DNA of 64,000 bases from Straminergon stramineum (GCA_963920665.1 OY987273.1:14448501-14512500), one strand, 5' to 3'. Positions 22,155-36,284 are shown, counted from the first letter of the stretch. Notes: generated by a model from the letters alone, not told the origin. Program-made: numbers and translations.

Positions 22155-25119
22155 TCAGGCTGTTGATTGACCACTTCTGCAGCGTACTGCAAACATGAAC
22201 AGAAAATTATCAAAAAATGTAAAACAAACTTTAAGAATATAGGCTAAAAGCAGTGAAAAAATATTTCAGGACATATTGGTACATGCCATCCTTTAGCTAA
22301 GTTGCCCTCAACTAGGAATACAACCTGAGTTACTTACTCACATTAGCTGAAACAATGCAGCACAAACAAAGATTTATAAACATACGGTCTTAGGCTCTTC
22401 AAGAAACAGAAATAAAGGGTGTGTCATGTACAAAATCCTGCTAAAACCTGAGAAGACGATGTGATTCTCTGGCTCCATGCTCTGCAATTTAATAATGAAA
22501 TCTGAATCTGTTTATATAAGCAGATGAAGAAAGTACACATCATAATGTCCATACCTTCTGAAAACACTCCAAGTCGTTCTGCAAAGTAGCCTGTATTTTT
22601 TGTTCAAATAAAGGTTAGTAATAGCAGGGAAATTATACAGATGTTATAAGCAACTCAAATGCAAATCAGAAACTGGTGAAACGAAAATGTATAATCCTGC
22701 AACTAGAACGTTGAATGAATCAAATCCTACACCAGATTCAAATACTCTAGTTGGCACTGACGATACTGACTACGGCAAGCAAGGAACAAATCAATTTCTC
22801 CAAGTACATCCAGCAGAACCTATGATAAATTCTATTACAGTAGAACCTCTCTAAAGTAATAGGGCCAGCACTGGGCTGACTATATTACTTTAGATAGGTT
22901 ATTACATTAGGGAGGGTCATTGCATTGATGACATTTGTATGAGGTACCGGACAATCAATATTACCTTACAGACTTTATTTTAGAGAGCTTCTACAGTACA
23001 AGTAAACAATATTCTTAGAAATTAGACTCATATATAATTAATAAATTCGAGGTGACGTGCATTTCTGCAGACAGCCTCTGCACTGACTACATATTTATAG
23101 AATGGTGTTAATAAATACCAGGTTCGGGTGTAAGAAAAAGCACAGCTATTCATACAACTAGGATATTTCTAGGGCAAGCTGTTCAAGAATAGAGTACCTG
23201 GACCAAACCGCTCAGAGCACCTGATTGCATGACTCGGCCGAGAGCTGCAGGCAACGAATGCGAAATCTGCAACCGCTTTCAAATATTTGAAAATCATGGC
23301 ACTCGCAATATCAAGGTTTCAGGAAAACCAAGTTGGAAACCGATTCCATTCCGATTCATTATTCTGAGAATGAGCTATAGACAGTCACAAAGTGTGGATC
23401 AACTCATCATAACGTGTCCCGGTGATCAGGTGATCCAGGTTCTTGTACACGAAGAAAATCACATCCAGCCATGACTGCGAAGAGAATTAATAGAACCACA
23501 TCTACAAAGGTGAAACTATTGATGTACTTACAGAAAGCTCCACGGTGGTTCCCCCTGAGTCATTCTCTTTAAAGGTCACTTCCCCGCGGCTTGAAAGGCC
23601 CTCCACTGTTGCCCACCTCAAAACTCGCACTGGTGGGATGGACTCCACGTTCTCTACTCTAGCGACCCACATTACCTTACACCAAACACAACTGCAACAT
23701 CATCAAAATCTTCGCCCGCAAGAACACAATAGTACAGTACCATATTCTCAAATACACATCCTAGGTATCATCGGTGAGGAAAGCCGTTTCGTGCGTACAA
23801 TGAGATGACACTGCCCACCTCGAAACCGATGGTGCTGCAAATCCAACGAGAAAGTCGTCTAAGACCAGGTGGCAAGTCCTGGGAGGAATCAACTATGCCA
23901 TCATCATCCAAGAAGTCAACTCGATCAATCCACCGCATCCTGCAAAATCAACCGAGTACTTACAGAATTGAGGCAGAATGCATGATTTGTAAGACAGGTC
24001 AGCTAACAGCGAAAACTGTAAACTAGTAGGCTATCACGAGAGTTTTTTTATGATTTTACTCCACATGATCATGTTGAATCCTTGCCTGGTCGAATGATTC
24101 CCATGTAACTTTGCTTGCAGCAATACCCCAAGAAAATTAACTCTACAATGCATGTCACACAAGGCCAAGGTGCACCATCGCTCAGTTCATGAGTTCCTGA
24201 TCACATCATAGATTGCCATACCATAGAGGCGCGCTCTTAATGTCGGTCCACAGCTTCCACACAAGATCCGGCGGGGCTAAAACATCCAGCGTAACTTTAT
24301 GAATAAATTTCAGTGAGTGTGCCGGAGACTCCTGCTCCTTACCATCATTTGAGACTTCATCTGCAGCTTCCATCATTAACAAAAGTAAGACGAAAACCCT
24401 TAATCTATGATAACGGATGACATGAAGCCGGGAGAAAGCTAGTTGCTGAAATGTTGATAAGAAATGTCTCCTCCTGTTAAGGGGCTGCTGGCAGCAGGGA
24501 GAAACTCAAATGATGTGCGCTGCACAAGTAATATCGCTGCAGCATGAGGAATCTTTCATACGCAAGAGGAAAAGATTGCAAAGCATTGAAACACACCAGT
24601 GCCGTTCTTGGATGAAACTGAAGACATCTTCAATCGCCTCAGGTGCCTTAAAACTGTGTGCGTATAAGATAAGTGATTCTCGACCTGCTGAAATACAAAT
24701 CTGAAATTCAAGGCACGTTGAGAGGAGCTGACGCTAATGTGCGAGCGCCTACCCATATCCTTGAGCATAAATATTCTATCGGGAACGAAGATGATGTAAT
24801 TCTGCTGGCAAGCTATCCCAGGATTTCTGTGATGCGTCCAATCACTACGCATAGTAAAACTGCTCTTACTAGATACTGCCAACGACGGTGACAATGAGAG
24901 ATTTCCTGATCTCCTTGAGAAACGGACCCCTGAAGAAGAAGTCACCGTGCAGTTGCTAAGATGACCCGAAGGTAATCCACCCAGAAAATTACATGTTCCT
25001 CCAGCATTTTCAAACAAAACTGAACTGCGCGAGGATGGTTTATTCATCGAAAGACAATGCGACACCGCAGTGAGATGGGCCACGCACATTGCAACCAAAC
25101 GATTGACTTCAATCTGCAT
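22155..25119 (-). CDS. SRPBCC / polyketide-cyclase-like protein, probable plastid protein (8 exons)
   Basis: The only apparently intact host gene. Inferred exons: 25119-24597, 24360-24222, 23939-23819, 23675-23532, 23266-23198, 22590-22555, 22481-22448, 22186-22155. All junctions are GT/AG and in phase, giving 1098 nt including the stop (365 residues). The N-terminus (about 170 residues) is Ser/Arg-rich and poor in acids at first, consistent with a transit peptide. The domain then reads HKVTLDVLAPPDLVW, LWMRWIDRV, PPVRVLRWATVEGLSSRGEVTF, TTVELSIS: the cofactor-free lipid-binding START-like fold seen in plant polyketide cyclase/dehydrase-type proteins. Ligand and role are unknown. Start is the first ATG after an in-frame stop. 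Exon 1's donor (ACTG|GTGTG) and the last two exons are least certain: reading through the exon-7 donor gives another short tail. Confidence 0.7.
22838..22996. mobile_element. pogo/Emigrant-like MITE inside a host-gene intron
   Basis: 159 bp bounded by TA on both sides. The left end is CAGTAGAACCTCTCTAAAGT and the right end reads, inverted, CTGTAGAAGCTCTCTAAAAT. This is the end type I associate with Emigrant/Lemi-type (pogo) MITEs, which duplicate TA. It lies between exons 5 and 6 of the SRPBCC gene. Confidence 0.75.
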
Positions 25120-27765
25120 ATTAGTTATACGCTCAAAAGGTAGTCCCCTTCACTGACAGGAAAACAAAAAGTGTTCGAGATAGAAAAGAAAATGTCGGAA
25201 CGATCCAAAACAGCACGCGAAGACATGTTCCACTGCGACACTTCCTGCCATCAACACCCGCTAACACTGATACAATTTCCCCAAGAAATATCCCGACAAC
25301 CAGAGACCAGCGTTCTTAAAACTGGCAAAATTGCGCCAGAAATCTACCAAAAAAAATGGGGAGCTAAATGTCTATAATGAAAAAAAAATTGAAAATGGAG
25401 ATTTGGGCCAGATTTTCGATGATAGTTGGGTTTGTTGGCAGAAGTTCAAAATGGACAAAACTTGAGTAGCGTTCATCAGCTCCTTGGACAAGGTCATTGT
25501 CATTGTGGTGCAATCCGGAGCGTTGATGAAAGAGCTTAGTGGCACCATCGGAGTCGTCCATTTTGCAATGAAGCTCTCTCTCTTGCTCTTCCCCCTCTTG
25601 ATCTTTTGTAGCACTGTTGTTGTCTTCTCTTCTTGTCCTTTGTGAGCATTAATGGAGTTTCTGTATTAGTTTAGGAAGCTCATTAGCACATTAAGTACAC
25701 TTACCTTCAATATTCATCGCCATCATTGTGATTTCTTGCTTGGTCGCCTTCAAAACTTATTCATTTTTGAAACTTGCATGGCGGCATATTCTGTTGTCTA
25801 GGATTTCAATTTCTACACTCAATCACTCACTCACTCAAGTGACAAACTGACAATTGTGGTTTCCAAACTTCCAAATTACAATGCGCCACTTCCATGGAAT
25901 CAAGTTGCTATGAAGTTTTTGGAGGTGTGCATTGTCTCCTTTTAGTCCCTTGCATTCACTACAATTGGGAATCATTTTGGGGGGAAATGTAGACTTCTAA
26001 TTGTTGTCGTAGCTCCAAAATATAATCTCTCCTCTCCTAATTTACAACTTTGCATTCACCTTCTTCGTTGGCTTTACATTGCTCTTGCATCACTATTGCA
26101 CTACACTCACTTTGCTTTTAGCTAGCTTTGAACTTACATTACTACTCTTTGATTTGGACTTGCTTGTTTTGGATATTGCTTCCTTAGTTGTTGCTTATGC
26201 AAGTTCCATGGTGCCCCAACTGAAGCTTCCAGAGAACTTTAGGGTGTGGTGCTTTGGTTCCAACCATAACACAAGTAACATTGGTAAGTATCTCACACTA
26301 AATGTTCATGGTGCGTAGCCAATGGAGATTGAAAACATTACACATGTGTCAAAGATGCGCCTCTCGCAATCGATTTGCCATCCAATTGTCCATGATTTGC
26401 CTTTTGAAGACAACGTAGTATCCCTAGTAGTTACCAATCTGTCGCTTGAAAGTGATGGCGACCAATGCGTGACGGAGAAGAAGAAGAAGAAGAAGAAGAA
26501 GAAGAAGAAGAAGAAGAAGAAGAAGAAGGGACTAAGATTGAACATCCCTAAACAGGGCCACATCTTGTTACTACCTAACTGGTTACCAAAATAAGAATCC
26601 AAGTATATCTTTTCAAAAGCTAAGATATATCTTGTCAAGTTACAAGTTGTACATAAGAATAAGAGTTTAGCAATTTACAAGTTGTCCATAACATAATATC
26701 AGTGATAGAATACTACATTGGAGGTCAGATAAATAGACCAATTTGTTCTCCCAAAACTAGCCAAATACAAATATCCATAAAAAAGCACAATAGTATGACT
26801 AAGTGTCTGGTGCTTGAAAAAATGTCTTCTTCCTTGAAATCCAAAAATGGGAGTCCAAGACCTAAAGGCTAAGCCTCACCTGTACCCGTCCCAATATACC
26901 AAACAATCCAATGTACTGTTAGTGTGGATATAACAGGTGTCTTCAATTGTAGCCAATTGCTATCTATGTCACAAATCTTGCAAAACCAAAAAGGAGAACA
27001 AAAATAAAAAAATAGCCAACAAAAATATGTAAAGCAAGTCACATCCTCAACATAGTCCAAGTAAACCAATGACCTTTGCCATTCCAATGTAGTGCTAATA
27101 CTTGAAGTACAAGAATTGCCCACAAGGATACACCACAAGAAAGCACAACAACCTCCAAAAACAAATCGTCACAGTGAGATAGGGAAGCACTTAGGTAAAG
27201 AAACCACTATAAACTCACTAATTTGAATTTGGGAGGGAGAACCCGTAGGGATGGCCATAATGGGGTGGTTACACCTAATCATTATGTCAAGAAATTAAGG
27301 TATTAGCCAGTATAAGCCCTCACTCATAGTGGATGGGTGGGAGGATAGTACTGTCCATTAGAAAGGCTATTTGATAAACTGGCTTACTATAGGATTGGCC
27401 ATATTATATGGTGGAAGTCCAAACATATCTTAGTGAAGATAGCCAATATGTATAAGTTGAAAATTTGCCCCTTATGTTCCGTGTGGATATGGAATTGAAG
27501 CCAAATTAAAGAAATGTGTCCTCAAAAAAGGTCACTAAGGGCATATAATAATATATATGTGCTGAAATTGTAGGAGATCCGGCAAGGACTAAAAATACAT
27601 AAAGCCTCCTAAAAGAAAGGGTATGGTGTTGCCACATCAAAGGTTATAAAATAAAATGGTTTGATCTTTTTTGCAAAAGTAAATAGGATAGTTTCCCGAT
27701 GATAAAAAACATGGGAAATGCAATTGACTAAAGAAGAAGAAGAAGAAGAAGAAGAAGAAGAAGAA
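25120..27765. other. Intergenic region upstream of the host gene
   Basis: Contains two GAA/AAG microsatellites (26476-26527 and about 27733-27769) that create artificial poly-Lys or poly-Phe ORFs. No promoter element of the minus-strand gene was identifiable with confidence. No other gene recognised. Confidence 0.5.
26476..26527. repeat. (AAG)n microsatellite
   Basis: About 17 AAG units. Confidence 0.95.
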
Positions 27766-27769
27766 GAAG
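27733..27769. repeat. (AAG)n microsatellite
   Basis: About 12 AAG units just upstream of the hAT-like pseudogene. Confidence 0.95.
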
Positions 27770-30175
27770 GTGAACCTTGATTCTAATGTACGAAAGAGGA
27801 GGAAGGTAGATGTGCCATTACTCACACGACAGTGGTAGGAGATGTGGGCATGTAAATTTGCTTGGATGGAGAGCGTTTTCGATACTAATGGGGATCTAAT
27901 TGGAGTCATTTGCTAGAGCTGCACAATTATCACAAGAAGGAAGAAGGTGATGGTTCCGAAACTCAATAACTTGGAGAAACATGAAGGTAAGCATACTTGT
28001 AGGAAAGATGGCGTGCCGCTTCCACATCTGAAGAAGGGCGACACATTTCTCAAGGACAATTGTAAGCACACCCAGCACTGAAAATTGTGGGCAAGCTAGA
28101 AGTCAAAGAGCTTTGTGGTAGATCAACTCACCGCTAGTATGGAGGGCGAGTTCAAGAGGAAGGGAATCCAATTCTCCACCTTATTTTCCCTTCTTACTCA
28201 TGGCCATTCTATATCTGATTTTGAAAGAGAGCAATACTTGTTCAAGCATTTGAAATTGAGGAATTTGTGTAGAAAGCACTAGTTAAAATCTATTGGCTAC
28301 AAGATGAGCAAACATATTCACGCATGCATTTTAACAAGATTGAAGTTGATTGTGTAGTCAACGAGAGTTATTTCCTTAAGCGCCAATGAGTTCATTATAG
28401 TGGATAATTCCTCTTGGATTGCCATTCATATGTACATTGTTGACACTTGAAAACGAGTGCCTCACCTCTTGCACTTGTCTAGTGTGTCTGAAAATGGCAC
28501 TGCAGACCACCTTACTAATGTGATCATGCATGCCTTAATCAATGAGGGTAGTCTCACTCACAAGAAGATTGATGGGAAACTTGTTTGTTTCGGTGTTAAC
28601 GGTGTTAGTACCTTCCAGGATGCCAAATCTAGTGTAATAGCCCAAATCCAGGAGAAGTGGGCTCCTTTCACCTTGGAAGCCAACTACATGAGTCACCGTG
28701 TGAATTTAGTCATCAAGACTTTGTCCAAGTATTTGTTGGTTTCTAGGCTTGAGGGCCTTTTCCAATCAGTGAACTCTTATTTCTATTGTAGTAATAGAAG
28801 ACATGTTGAGTTGTAGAAGCTCATAAATCTCATGGAAATTAAGGGATCGAAAATGATACATAATGTGGAGACAAGGTGGATCTCTATGCGGAGTCCAGTG
28901 CATCGAATTCTCTAGGAGTATACAACACTTCTTGTAAAAATGAGAGTGGACATGATAGTAGGGCTTGGGCAAATTTGGGGTTGAGGCTGGTGACAATTTT
29001 GACCTTTTGTCTGACATTGAAGTGCTTTTGTTGCTTTCCTCCTTCATTCCACTTGTGAATGCAGTTCACTGCTTAATCAAGCTCTCTCAAACACATAACA
29101 TATTTATTTGTGACTTTCTCCAAGCCGTGAAAGTGTGCCAATAGGAATTGGCTCGTTTGTTCATTGATTAGTATACTACCTTCAATAAGGAGGACTTCCC
29201 CTGATACAATGTACTGGTGTCTTTGAAATGCAATGAACTTCTGTTGTAGTAGAAGGAGCTCCTTGGATACAGCGGCATCTGTCACCTTTTCTTTGATTTG
29301 AAAGTGACTACAATGTATGCTCGTTGCCATGACTACTAGACTAGTGAATACATTTTTGTCACCCAACAAGACTTCAACCGCATCCAAGATTCTACGGAGC
29401 GCCAATTTTCAAGTATGGGTTTTCTATTTTGATTTCCAATTTTTAATTCTTTTTAGTTTCAATTGGGTGTCGCACTACCACATTGACATTCCCATTCATT
29501 TTTAAGTGACTTGTGTCCCTTGTTGTGTGCTTGGCTGCTTGTAGATATCGTGCATGCACTATCTATCTAATTGGACAAGTGGTTTCCTCAACAAGAACTA
29601 CTCCATGCTTTTGAGATAATACATCCCCAATATTGGAGCCAAGAAGGGGCCAAGGCGAGCTTTGCACACCACCTGTCTGTATTGAAAAGCTTCTATAGTA
29701 ACTTCGCATTGGTAAACAGGGGGCCAGCCCTTATATCTAGGCGGCAACCCTTACACTACCTCCAAATTGCTCTTAGCATCTAATCTTGATTTGCAACAAG
29801 GTTTATTCAAAGTAACCATGTAGGCAAATTGTTAGGCAACTTGTGGCTTGCCGATGGATGTAAATCCAGTGATCAAGTTGTGGCACAAACTTGCACTGCT
29901 ACGCCACTTGTGTAAGCTCATTTCTGAATACTTTATAGTTGATAAAATTGGGTGTTTCTTAGTCTCAAGATCTATAGAGGATGAGAGATGCTTTTCATCC
30001 TTGAAATTCTTCAAATTCCGCTATAGAAATAGACTAGAGAAGCACATGCCCCTTATTGTGCAACTGTTTGGCTAGAGGTATTTTTCCCTAGAGAATTTTC
30101 CTTACATGGAAGCTACAAATTCCTGGAAATTTGTTGTCAAGGTCGGCAAGCAAGGGGATCTCTAAGGTATTAGAT
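27770..30175 (+). pseudogene. hAT-type transposase pseudogene
   Basis: A long coding-like stretch broken by many stops. The N-terminal part (KRRKVDVPLLTRQW, then CRKDGVPLPHLKKG) is followed by a core at 28457-28816: DGKLVCFGVNGVSTFQDAKS, EKWAPF, YMSHRVNLVIKTLSKY, then VETRWISMRSPV. The C-terminus at 29848-30075 reads SIEDERCFSSLKFFKFRYRNRLEKH, matching the hAT dimerisation region (usually SxxxERxFSxLxxxKxxxRNRL). The order fits the DUF4371/KIAA1586-like hAT families of plants. The antisense ORF at 29073-29405 is a shadow. Terminal repeats and target duplication were not found, so the limits are those of the coding remains. Confidence 0.7.
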
Positions 30176-30688
30176 GCACACAATGGTATCCTTTATTTAG
30201 TTTCCATTACTTGCCATTACATTTGTCTCCTTAGTTTTCAAGAGATTTTGTCGACTTCCCAACTCATGTTTCCTTAACCAACAATTTCTACTGTGAGACT
30301 ACAAGAGTTGGAGCGAATTGCAAGGCATTTGTCTTCTAAACAAGCTGGAGATGCATAAGTGTGGGATTGATTGAAGGATTGTTGTGCCTTGACTTTTCTG
30401 GGAAGTAGGGAACTGGGAACAATTCTAACCATTACAACTTGAAAACTAATGTGGCTTGTGTGTTTGTGTGCAAAATACTAACAGTGCATTCTAAGCAGTC
30501 TTGCATTAGTAAGAAGGGTTCAGTTCCCTTGTTCGTGATACAGTTTGTCATTGTTAACTTCTATAGTCATAAATTGGAAAAAATTACTTAGAAAAACTCT
30601 CCAATCTTCATTACACTAAATTTCAATATGAATATAAACCACAATACTTTCACATCAAAGTTGCCAATTTGTGAAACTTGTATGTACT

Positions 30689-30874
30689 CTAGTAGAAAAC
30701 AATGTTTCCTTCAACAAAACCAAGGTGACACATTTTTCTATTTTCTGCCAAAAAACACAAAATCTGCGCTGACTACAACGCAATTTTCAGAAGGATAGAA
30801 AAATGAATTCTTTGGTAGAAAATAGAAAAATGCGTCACCTCGGTTTTGTTGAAGGAAACAATGTTTTCTACTAG
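30689..30874. mobile_element. Hairpin MITE
   Basis: 186 bp with long inverted arms: CTAGTAGAAAACAATGTTTC at the left and the near-exact inverse at the right, with pairing continuing for about 63 bp with a few mismatches. The loop is about 60 bp. No coding capacity. Superfamily not determined because no clear target duplication is visible. Confidence 0.75.
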
Positions 30875-33800
30875 TGGTATCACTTAGCAATTACCCTTAA
30901 CACAAAACACAAAAATAACATCACTGCACTTCCAACTTTCCTATAATGTCGCAAGTTTTACAAAAGTGAAAAAAAAAAATTGTAGTAAAAATGCCATGTT
31001 TTTCCAACATTTTTGTATCCCTATTTTTCCGAAAAAAGTAAAAGGATCACGGAAATAGCTCCCTTTCTATACGGAAATAGCCTTCAAGCTAATTATTTTA
31101 TTTTTGTTCTGGGAACACTACTAGAGACAATTGGTTTGAAATAGAAATGAAGAAGGAGGCTTAACCTAGAAAGGACGCTGTGGACGTTTACTGTCCAATG
31201 AATGACAAGGCATTCTCCTATATAGGATAGAAATTCAACTATTCATCCTTGGAATTAGTGGTGGGAAGTGGAGATCTTCTATAGTACTTTGACTTCAAAT
31301 GAGCTCTTTTGATTTTTTTAATACCAATTATTCCCATGGTTTTAGAAATGATGATTTCCACAGGGACCCCCCGCATCTTTCCAAGTTTAAGCTATCCCTC
31401 GACACCAACTCCCAAGGGGCATTTTGGGTTCCACCTCTACTTGTCCCCCCTATCCCCTACCCGCCAAGTGCAACCAAAAAAGAAAGCTAGGGACTTTCTT
31501 GTGTCTCATGTCTCGCTATCCCTTAGCTCAAGGCATAGAGCTAGGCTAAGTTACGCATAGCTTTGCAAAACAATCATTATTCCTACCCCTAGTGGAAAGA
31601 ATAGGGTCTTTCAATTTCATTTAAAGAGTGCTATCATAGTAGGAGATCAAGATTAGGACATTGATGCCAAATAATTAATTAAAATTTGAACAATAAGTTA
31701 GGTGACACTTCAAAATGAATAATTAAAATTCAATTGTGATAGAATTTTTTTTAAAGATGGAAAAATAATGAAAAGTCCAAAAATTTGTTACAAAATTCCT
31801 CTTAGAAATTCTTCCATTTGAGGTGCCCAAGCCATCATTATAGTTTAGGGTATCATTAATTCTTTAGTTATTCAAACCATGATCAAAGCAATCATCTCTA
31901 AATGATAATCCAAACTCCTAGACAACAATAGAAATTTTCGTGGGGTACAATATGGATAAAGATTATAAAAGTACACCTCAATTAGTGATATAATTCAACT
32001 ATTGCAAGAAGAAAACTACCAAATGATTATAAGTTGCTAGAGAAAACCATAGCTCAAAAATGTGCCTACTTGATCCAAGTTCATAGCATTCTTCAAGAAC
32101 TTCTTATGAAGATTGGTCAAATGGGCCTACATTTGGTTCCTATTCATGGAGCTAGGACTTGTGAAATTAAAGATTATAAACATTTGAATGTTCATGATAT
32201 TAATGATAAAAGGCAAAACACTATATGTCATAAAATGAGAAAATGGGGACCTCTAAAAATAGTATTAGGCACTTGAAGGCACAAAGAATGAATTAAATAG
32301 GCTCTAATTTAGCTCAATAATTACTTAAGTAAATAGTTCAAAGTAGCAATTTCCATTAAAATGAGATGCAAACAATGAATGTCTTCCAATAAATGTTATA
32401 TTGTCTTATATAAAAAAGTCTATGTATTTAACAAACATATGAATGTAAAATGTAATAACAATTATATAAAATATGGTCCATAAATTATATTTGTGATATG
32501 AATATTGCAAACATATCATCATAACATGTATTCTCAACTAGAAATCTATGACTCTAAATTCCACACATAGAAATCAATAAATAAACATACATAAATCTAA
32601 ATCTACAATCTTACATTTATGAGAGAACAAAAGAATATATATTCTTATGTCAAAGCACAATGTAGATATATAAAAAACAAATACCACACTATCACATATA
32701 ACTAACAACATAGTTAGATTTTCTCCAACTACTATAGTGCTGAAGACAAAGAATATGAAGCCAAATTCCAATTATTGATCTCAATTCAAGTTGATCTTGA
32801 TTATGCACTCAAAGATATTTTTATTGATCCTAGACCTCTACATTGTCATTAAAGCATTTATATCTTTTCCAAGTAGCCGTTTGGTTTCATCAACCTTCCA
32901 ACACAAACTTCTTCTGCTGTCCCATCTAATGTCACAGTCTTAACCCCGAAATGCCCAAGACTCCAAATTCTGGTGTTTTGAAAACTTTGAAGTTAAGTAG
33001 AATCCAACCAAATAGCTATTATTATTAGTTTACATTTTTGGAGAATTCTTTTTGAAGTCTACTTTTAGGATCAAAATGCCAATCTTAAAAATGAAGGATT
33101 CTGATTTTTCTATTCAAGATTTTGTGCAAAGATGCCCATTGCAATCTTGACCTCCTGTAGTATTGAGGGCTCTTGGAAATGAGCCTCAGATATACTATAT
33201 CTTGGAAGAAAAATCACATTAGAAATTCCTTTACAAAAATTATAGAATAGATTTTGAAAAACCATATATTAATTGGGGTTGTGCATGCTAAGCCCTATAA
33301 CATCATATTTTTTTAATGAACAACTTTTTAGAGTTGACATGCAAAAAGAAAATTAAAAAATTTTCATACTTTTAACATCCTCATGATCAAACATTATAAT
33401 CTTTCAATCCATAAGTGATAATGTTATGTTTTCTTTTCTCATGTGATCTCTAAAATGTCTAGTTTGAATTTGTATAGTTACAATTCAAAAGATATTGGTA
33501 TAACTTATGAAAATGTTGACTTTTTGTTCAATTTAGAACAAATTTCAAGAAGCTTCAAATAGGCCTAGGGCATTTAGGGGTTAAAAATCTTGATCTCTTG
33601 ATATTGAATGAAGATGCAATTTGGTTTTCAAGGTTATAGTTAGGATCAAAGGACACCCTTGCAATCCAAATTAGTCAAGTGTCACCATCAACAGGGCAAA
33701 TTGTAACAAAGTAACCATTGCAGAGATCTCCACCCACCCTAAAGGATAACAATGGACAATCCTACAAATGCCCAACGTACGCATCAACCTCTCTAAACTC

Positions 33801-35460
33801 TTTATAATCCTCACCATCATCTACAAATAGATGTTCCTAAATCACTTGAATACAAATAGACAGCTAGAAACCTTCCTTCAAAACAATAGAGGGAGGTACA
33901 TGTTCATGTAAAGCCATCTTCATTACATACCAATACTACACTATATGTTTGTAATGTCTTCTAAATTCTCTAGTAGGGTCTTTAATGTACAAGTTCTTCC
34001 AATATTTAATAAGCCTAGGTATACCCTCGAGGATGTCCTCTACATTTCTCATTGGACTTTGTGTAATTGCTAACAATACTATATAGGGCCAAAAATTTTG
34101 CCCCTCAAAATCTTCTTGCTACAATTGAATTTTTCCTCTACTACAAGAGAAAGGGGTGTTTTAAGTGGGTTTTTAAGTACAATCTTAAACATAAGATTAT
34201 AAGTAATGACCTTTAAGGAAATTTTCAGTAAAAATTTACTAGTGTCATTGCCTATCTATACATTCAAAATCAGTAGCAACGATGCTATTGGAACTAAGGT
34301 GTCTAGAAGTGGAGATAGGAACATTTTGTACATCTCTGTGTTCTTGAGCACCATATCAAACAAAGGCAATGACCTCGACCCCATAAACAATTGTTGAGAA
34401 GATGACTTTGGTAGCAATTCCAGATCCCTCAACAACTTTGCTATAGAATCAATGGTGTAGTTTGAATTGTGGAGAAAGATATCCAAGCCAGAATATACAT
34501 AGCATACATTACTATGACCATGAGTAATTATATTAGGATCAAACCACACTCAAAGGTAACAATATCATTACTTTACTAGGGCTAAGTCTAGAGTCCTTTT
34601 TTGAACTTTCAAAGCTCTAAATTATTTTGATGTTGTCATTCTTTTTAATAAATTAATGGATAAATAGTATTAAAGTGCATCCCTTTGATAAGTTGAAGAA
34701 AAAATCCTCAGAAGGACATAACTCAACAGTTGCAAGGCCAAATTTAGGGTCTATATTATGATGTAGCACTTGAAAATGACATTTCTATCCAAATTTTTTA
34801 TACCTCTCAAGCATACAACTATTCAAAAGGATTTTTAGTGATTAAATCTTGGATATAAAATAGTATAAACTTTTTAATTAATTAATTGATTTTTGACAAA
34901 TTATTGATTTATTTTTAAAAAAATTCAAACATTCAAATTCCAAAATAGCTTACATAGGCAAGGTGGCACGAACGTCCGAACGTCCAATGTCCATGTACAC
35001 CGCTTCTTGGATGTCCAGGGACATTAAGACTTTAGAGTTTGACCTTGTCCACTGGATGAGCAGTCGGGGCGGATGGTTGAACAATGGAGGGTGGATCTCA
35101 ATGAAGAAATCTTAGACAAAATCATAAGATTGTTTATGAAAAAAACATATTATACATGCACTTTGTGGATGAATGCTATAATTTGGAGCACCACCATAAC
35201 ATTTAAAAATTAAAATTGTTGCTTCGGCACTTTGTAAAAAATAAAAAGGTACCAAGGTGCAAATACCCATTTCTGCCTTTCCATAAGCTACTTGGAAAAA
35301 TCTTGAATTCTTTTATTTTTCTTTGCCAAAAAAATTTGGGGTATTGTAAATTGATATTTGCAATGAGTGCAATCAAAGGCCCCAAAGTATTTAAACAACC
35401 GTAGTATTTGTGTTAGAATCTAACCGTAGGGTCATTAGAGTGTTGTAAACTTGCAATTCC
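30875..35460. other. AT-rich intergenic DNA, no gene seen
   Basis: Short ORFs only. I recognised no domain, RNA gene or element terminus. It ends at the terminus of the 25-kb element. Confidence 0.6.
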
Positions 35461-35464
35461 CTTT
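35461..35464. other. Left target-site duplication CTTT
   Basis: CTTT immediately precedes ATGCCATATT. The same four bases follow GGCAT at 60774-60777. Confidence 0.45.
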
Positions 35465-35510
35465 ATGCCATATTTAACTACTTTTGGACTTTTAGGGGAA
35501 ATTTGGACTA
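35465..35510 (+). repeat. Left terminal inverted repeat of the 25-kb element
   Basis: Begins ATGCCATATTTAACTACTTT and continues TGGACTTTTAGGGG. It pairs with 60773-60740 and with the end at 19600. Confidence 0.65.
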
Positions 35511-35526
35511 ATTCAAGGTACTATAT

Positions 35527-35544
35527 ATCGGGAGATCTTCCAAT
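35527..35544. repeat. Palindromic motif copy
   Basis: ATCGGGAGATCTTCCAAT, about 65 bp inside the left end of the 25-kb element. A further copy, CATGGGGAGATCTCCTAAT, lies at about 35694-35712. Confidence 0.7.
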
Positions 35545-35599
35545 ATAATGTAAAATGAGACCACAATGCCTTTGAGAGACAAAAAAAATTGTAAATTAC

Positions 35600-35955
35600 A
35601 GTATGCTCACGTCGGTATGAAAAGATGCCGAGAAAACATTTTTGTAGCAACATACTCATATTGCATTTATTTGTACGTAGTGACTAAGATGATCATGGGG
35701 AGATCTCCTAATACTTGTAATCATCCAACTAATACAATACACAATCTAGGATTCACCTCATTTGCCCTATTCAAATTTGATAAGGCAACCAACAACCAAC
35801 AACCTCTCTACTTTTTGTAAGAAGTGAACGTGATTTTGTATCAACTATCTTGAATCAATTCAAATACACTACATAACTTGATTCCATACAGATGGAACCC
35901 TCCAAGGATTCTTTCCAAAATCCCACTAATTGACGAGGCAAGTATAGAACTTTAA
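35600..35955 (+). repeat. Subterminal repeat, left copy
   Basis: Matches 59819-60165 in inverted orientation, with most of its 84-residue ORF conserved (MIMGRSPNTCNHPTNTI...). The homology ends at TAACTCCATG, exactly the outer edge of the large inverted-repeat arm on the right side. Confidence 0.75.
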
Positions 35956-36284
35956 CTCCATGCAGGGTTGTTAGTATGTGAGGCTATGAGCAGGAAATTT
36001 TTTTACGAGAAAAAATGGCTGAAGGACCTATGACCGTGGACATGAGAAAGTAAAAAGTGCAAAGAATGTAGAGTTTATTTTGTAAAATTCAAATCACTTA
36101 TCCCTTTATTTGATTGAAGGATTTTCCTGAACAAAATGTATTCCACATAGATGAAATTCTTAGAGTACAAAATAAGAATTAGAAGAACGCATGTCCAAGA
36201 TGTAGCCATAAAACACACAAATCCAATCATAATAGAAAACAATACACATTAGCACGACTCATGAGATATGTCAATTTCATGAGT

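Noticed and set aside
26306..26638. ORFs with poly-Phe or poly-Lys
   Set aside because: Produced by the AAG microsatellite.
29073..29405. 110-residue minus-strand ORF
   Set aside because: Antisense shadow of the hAT-like coding remains.
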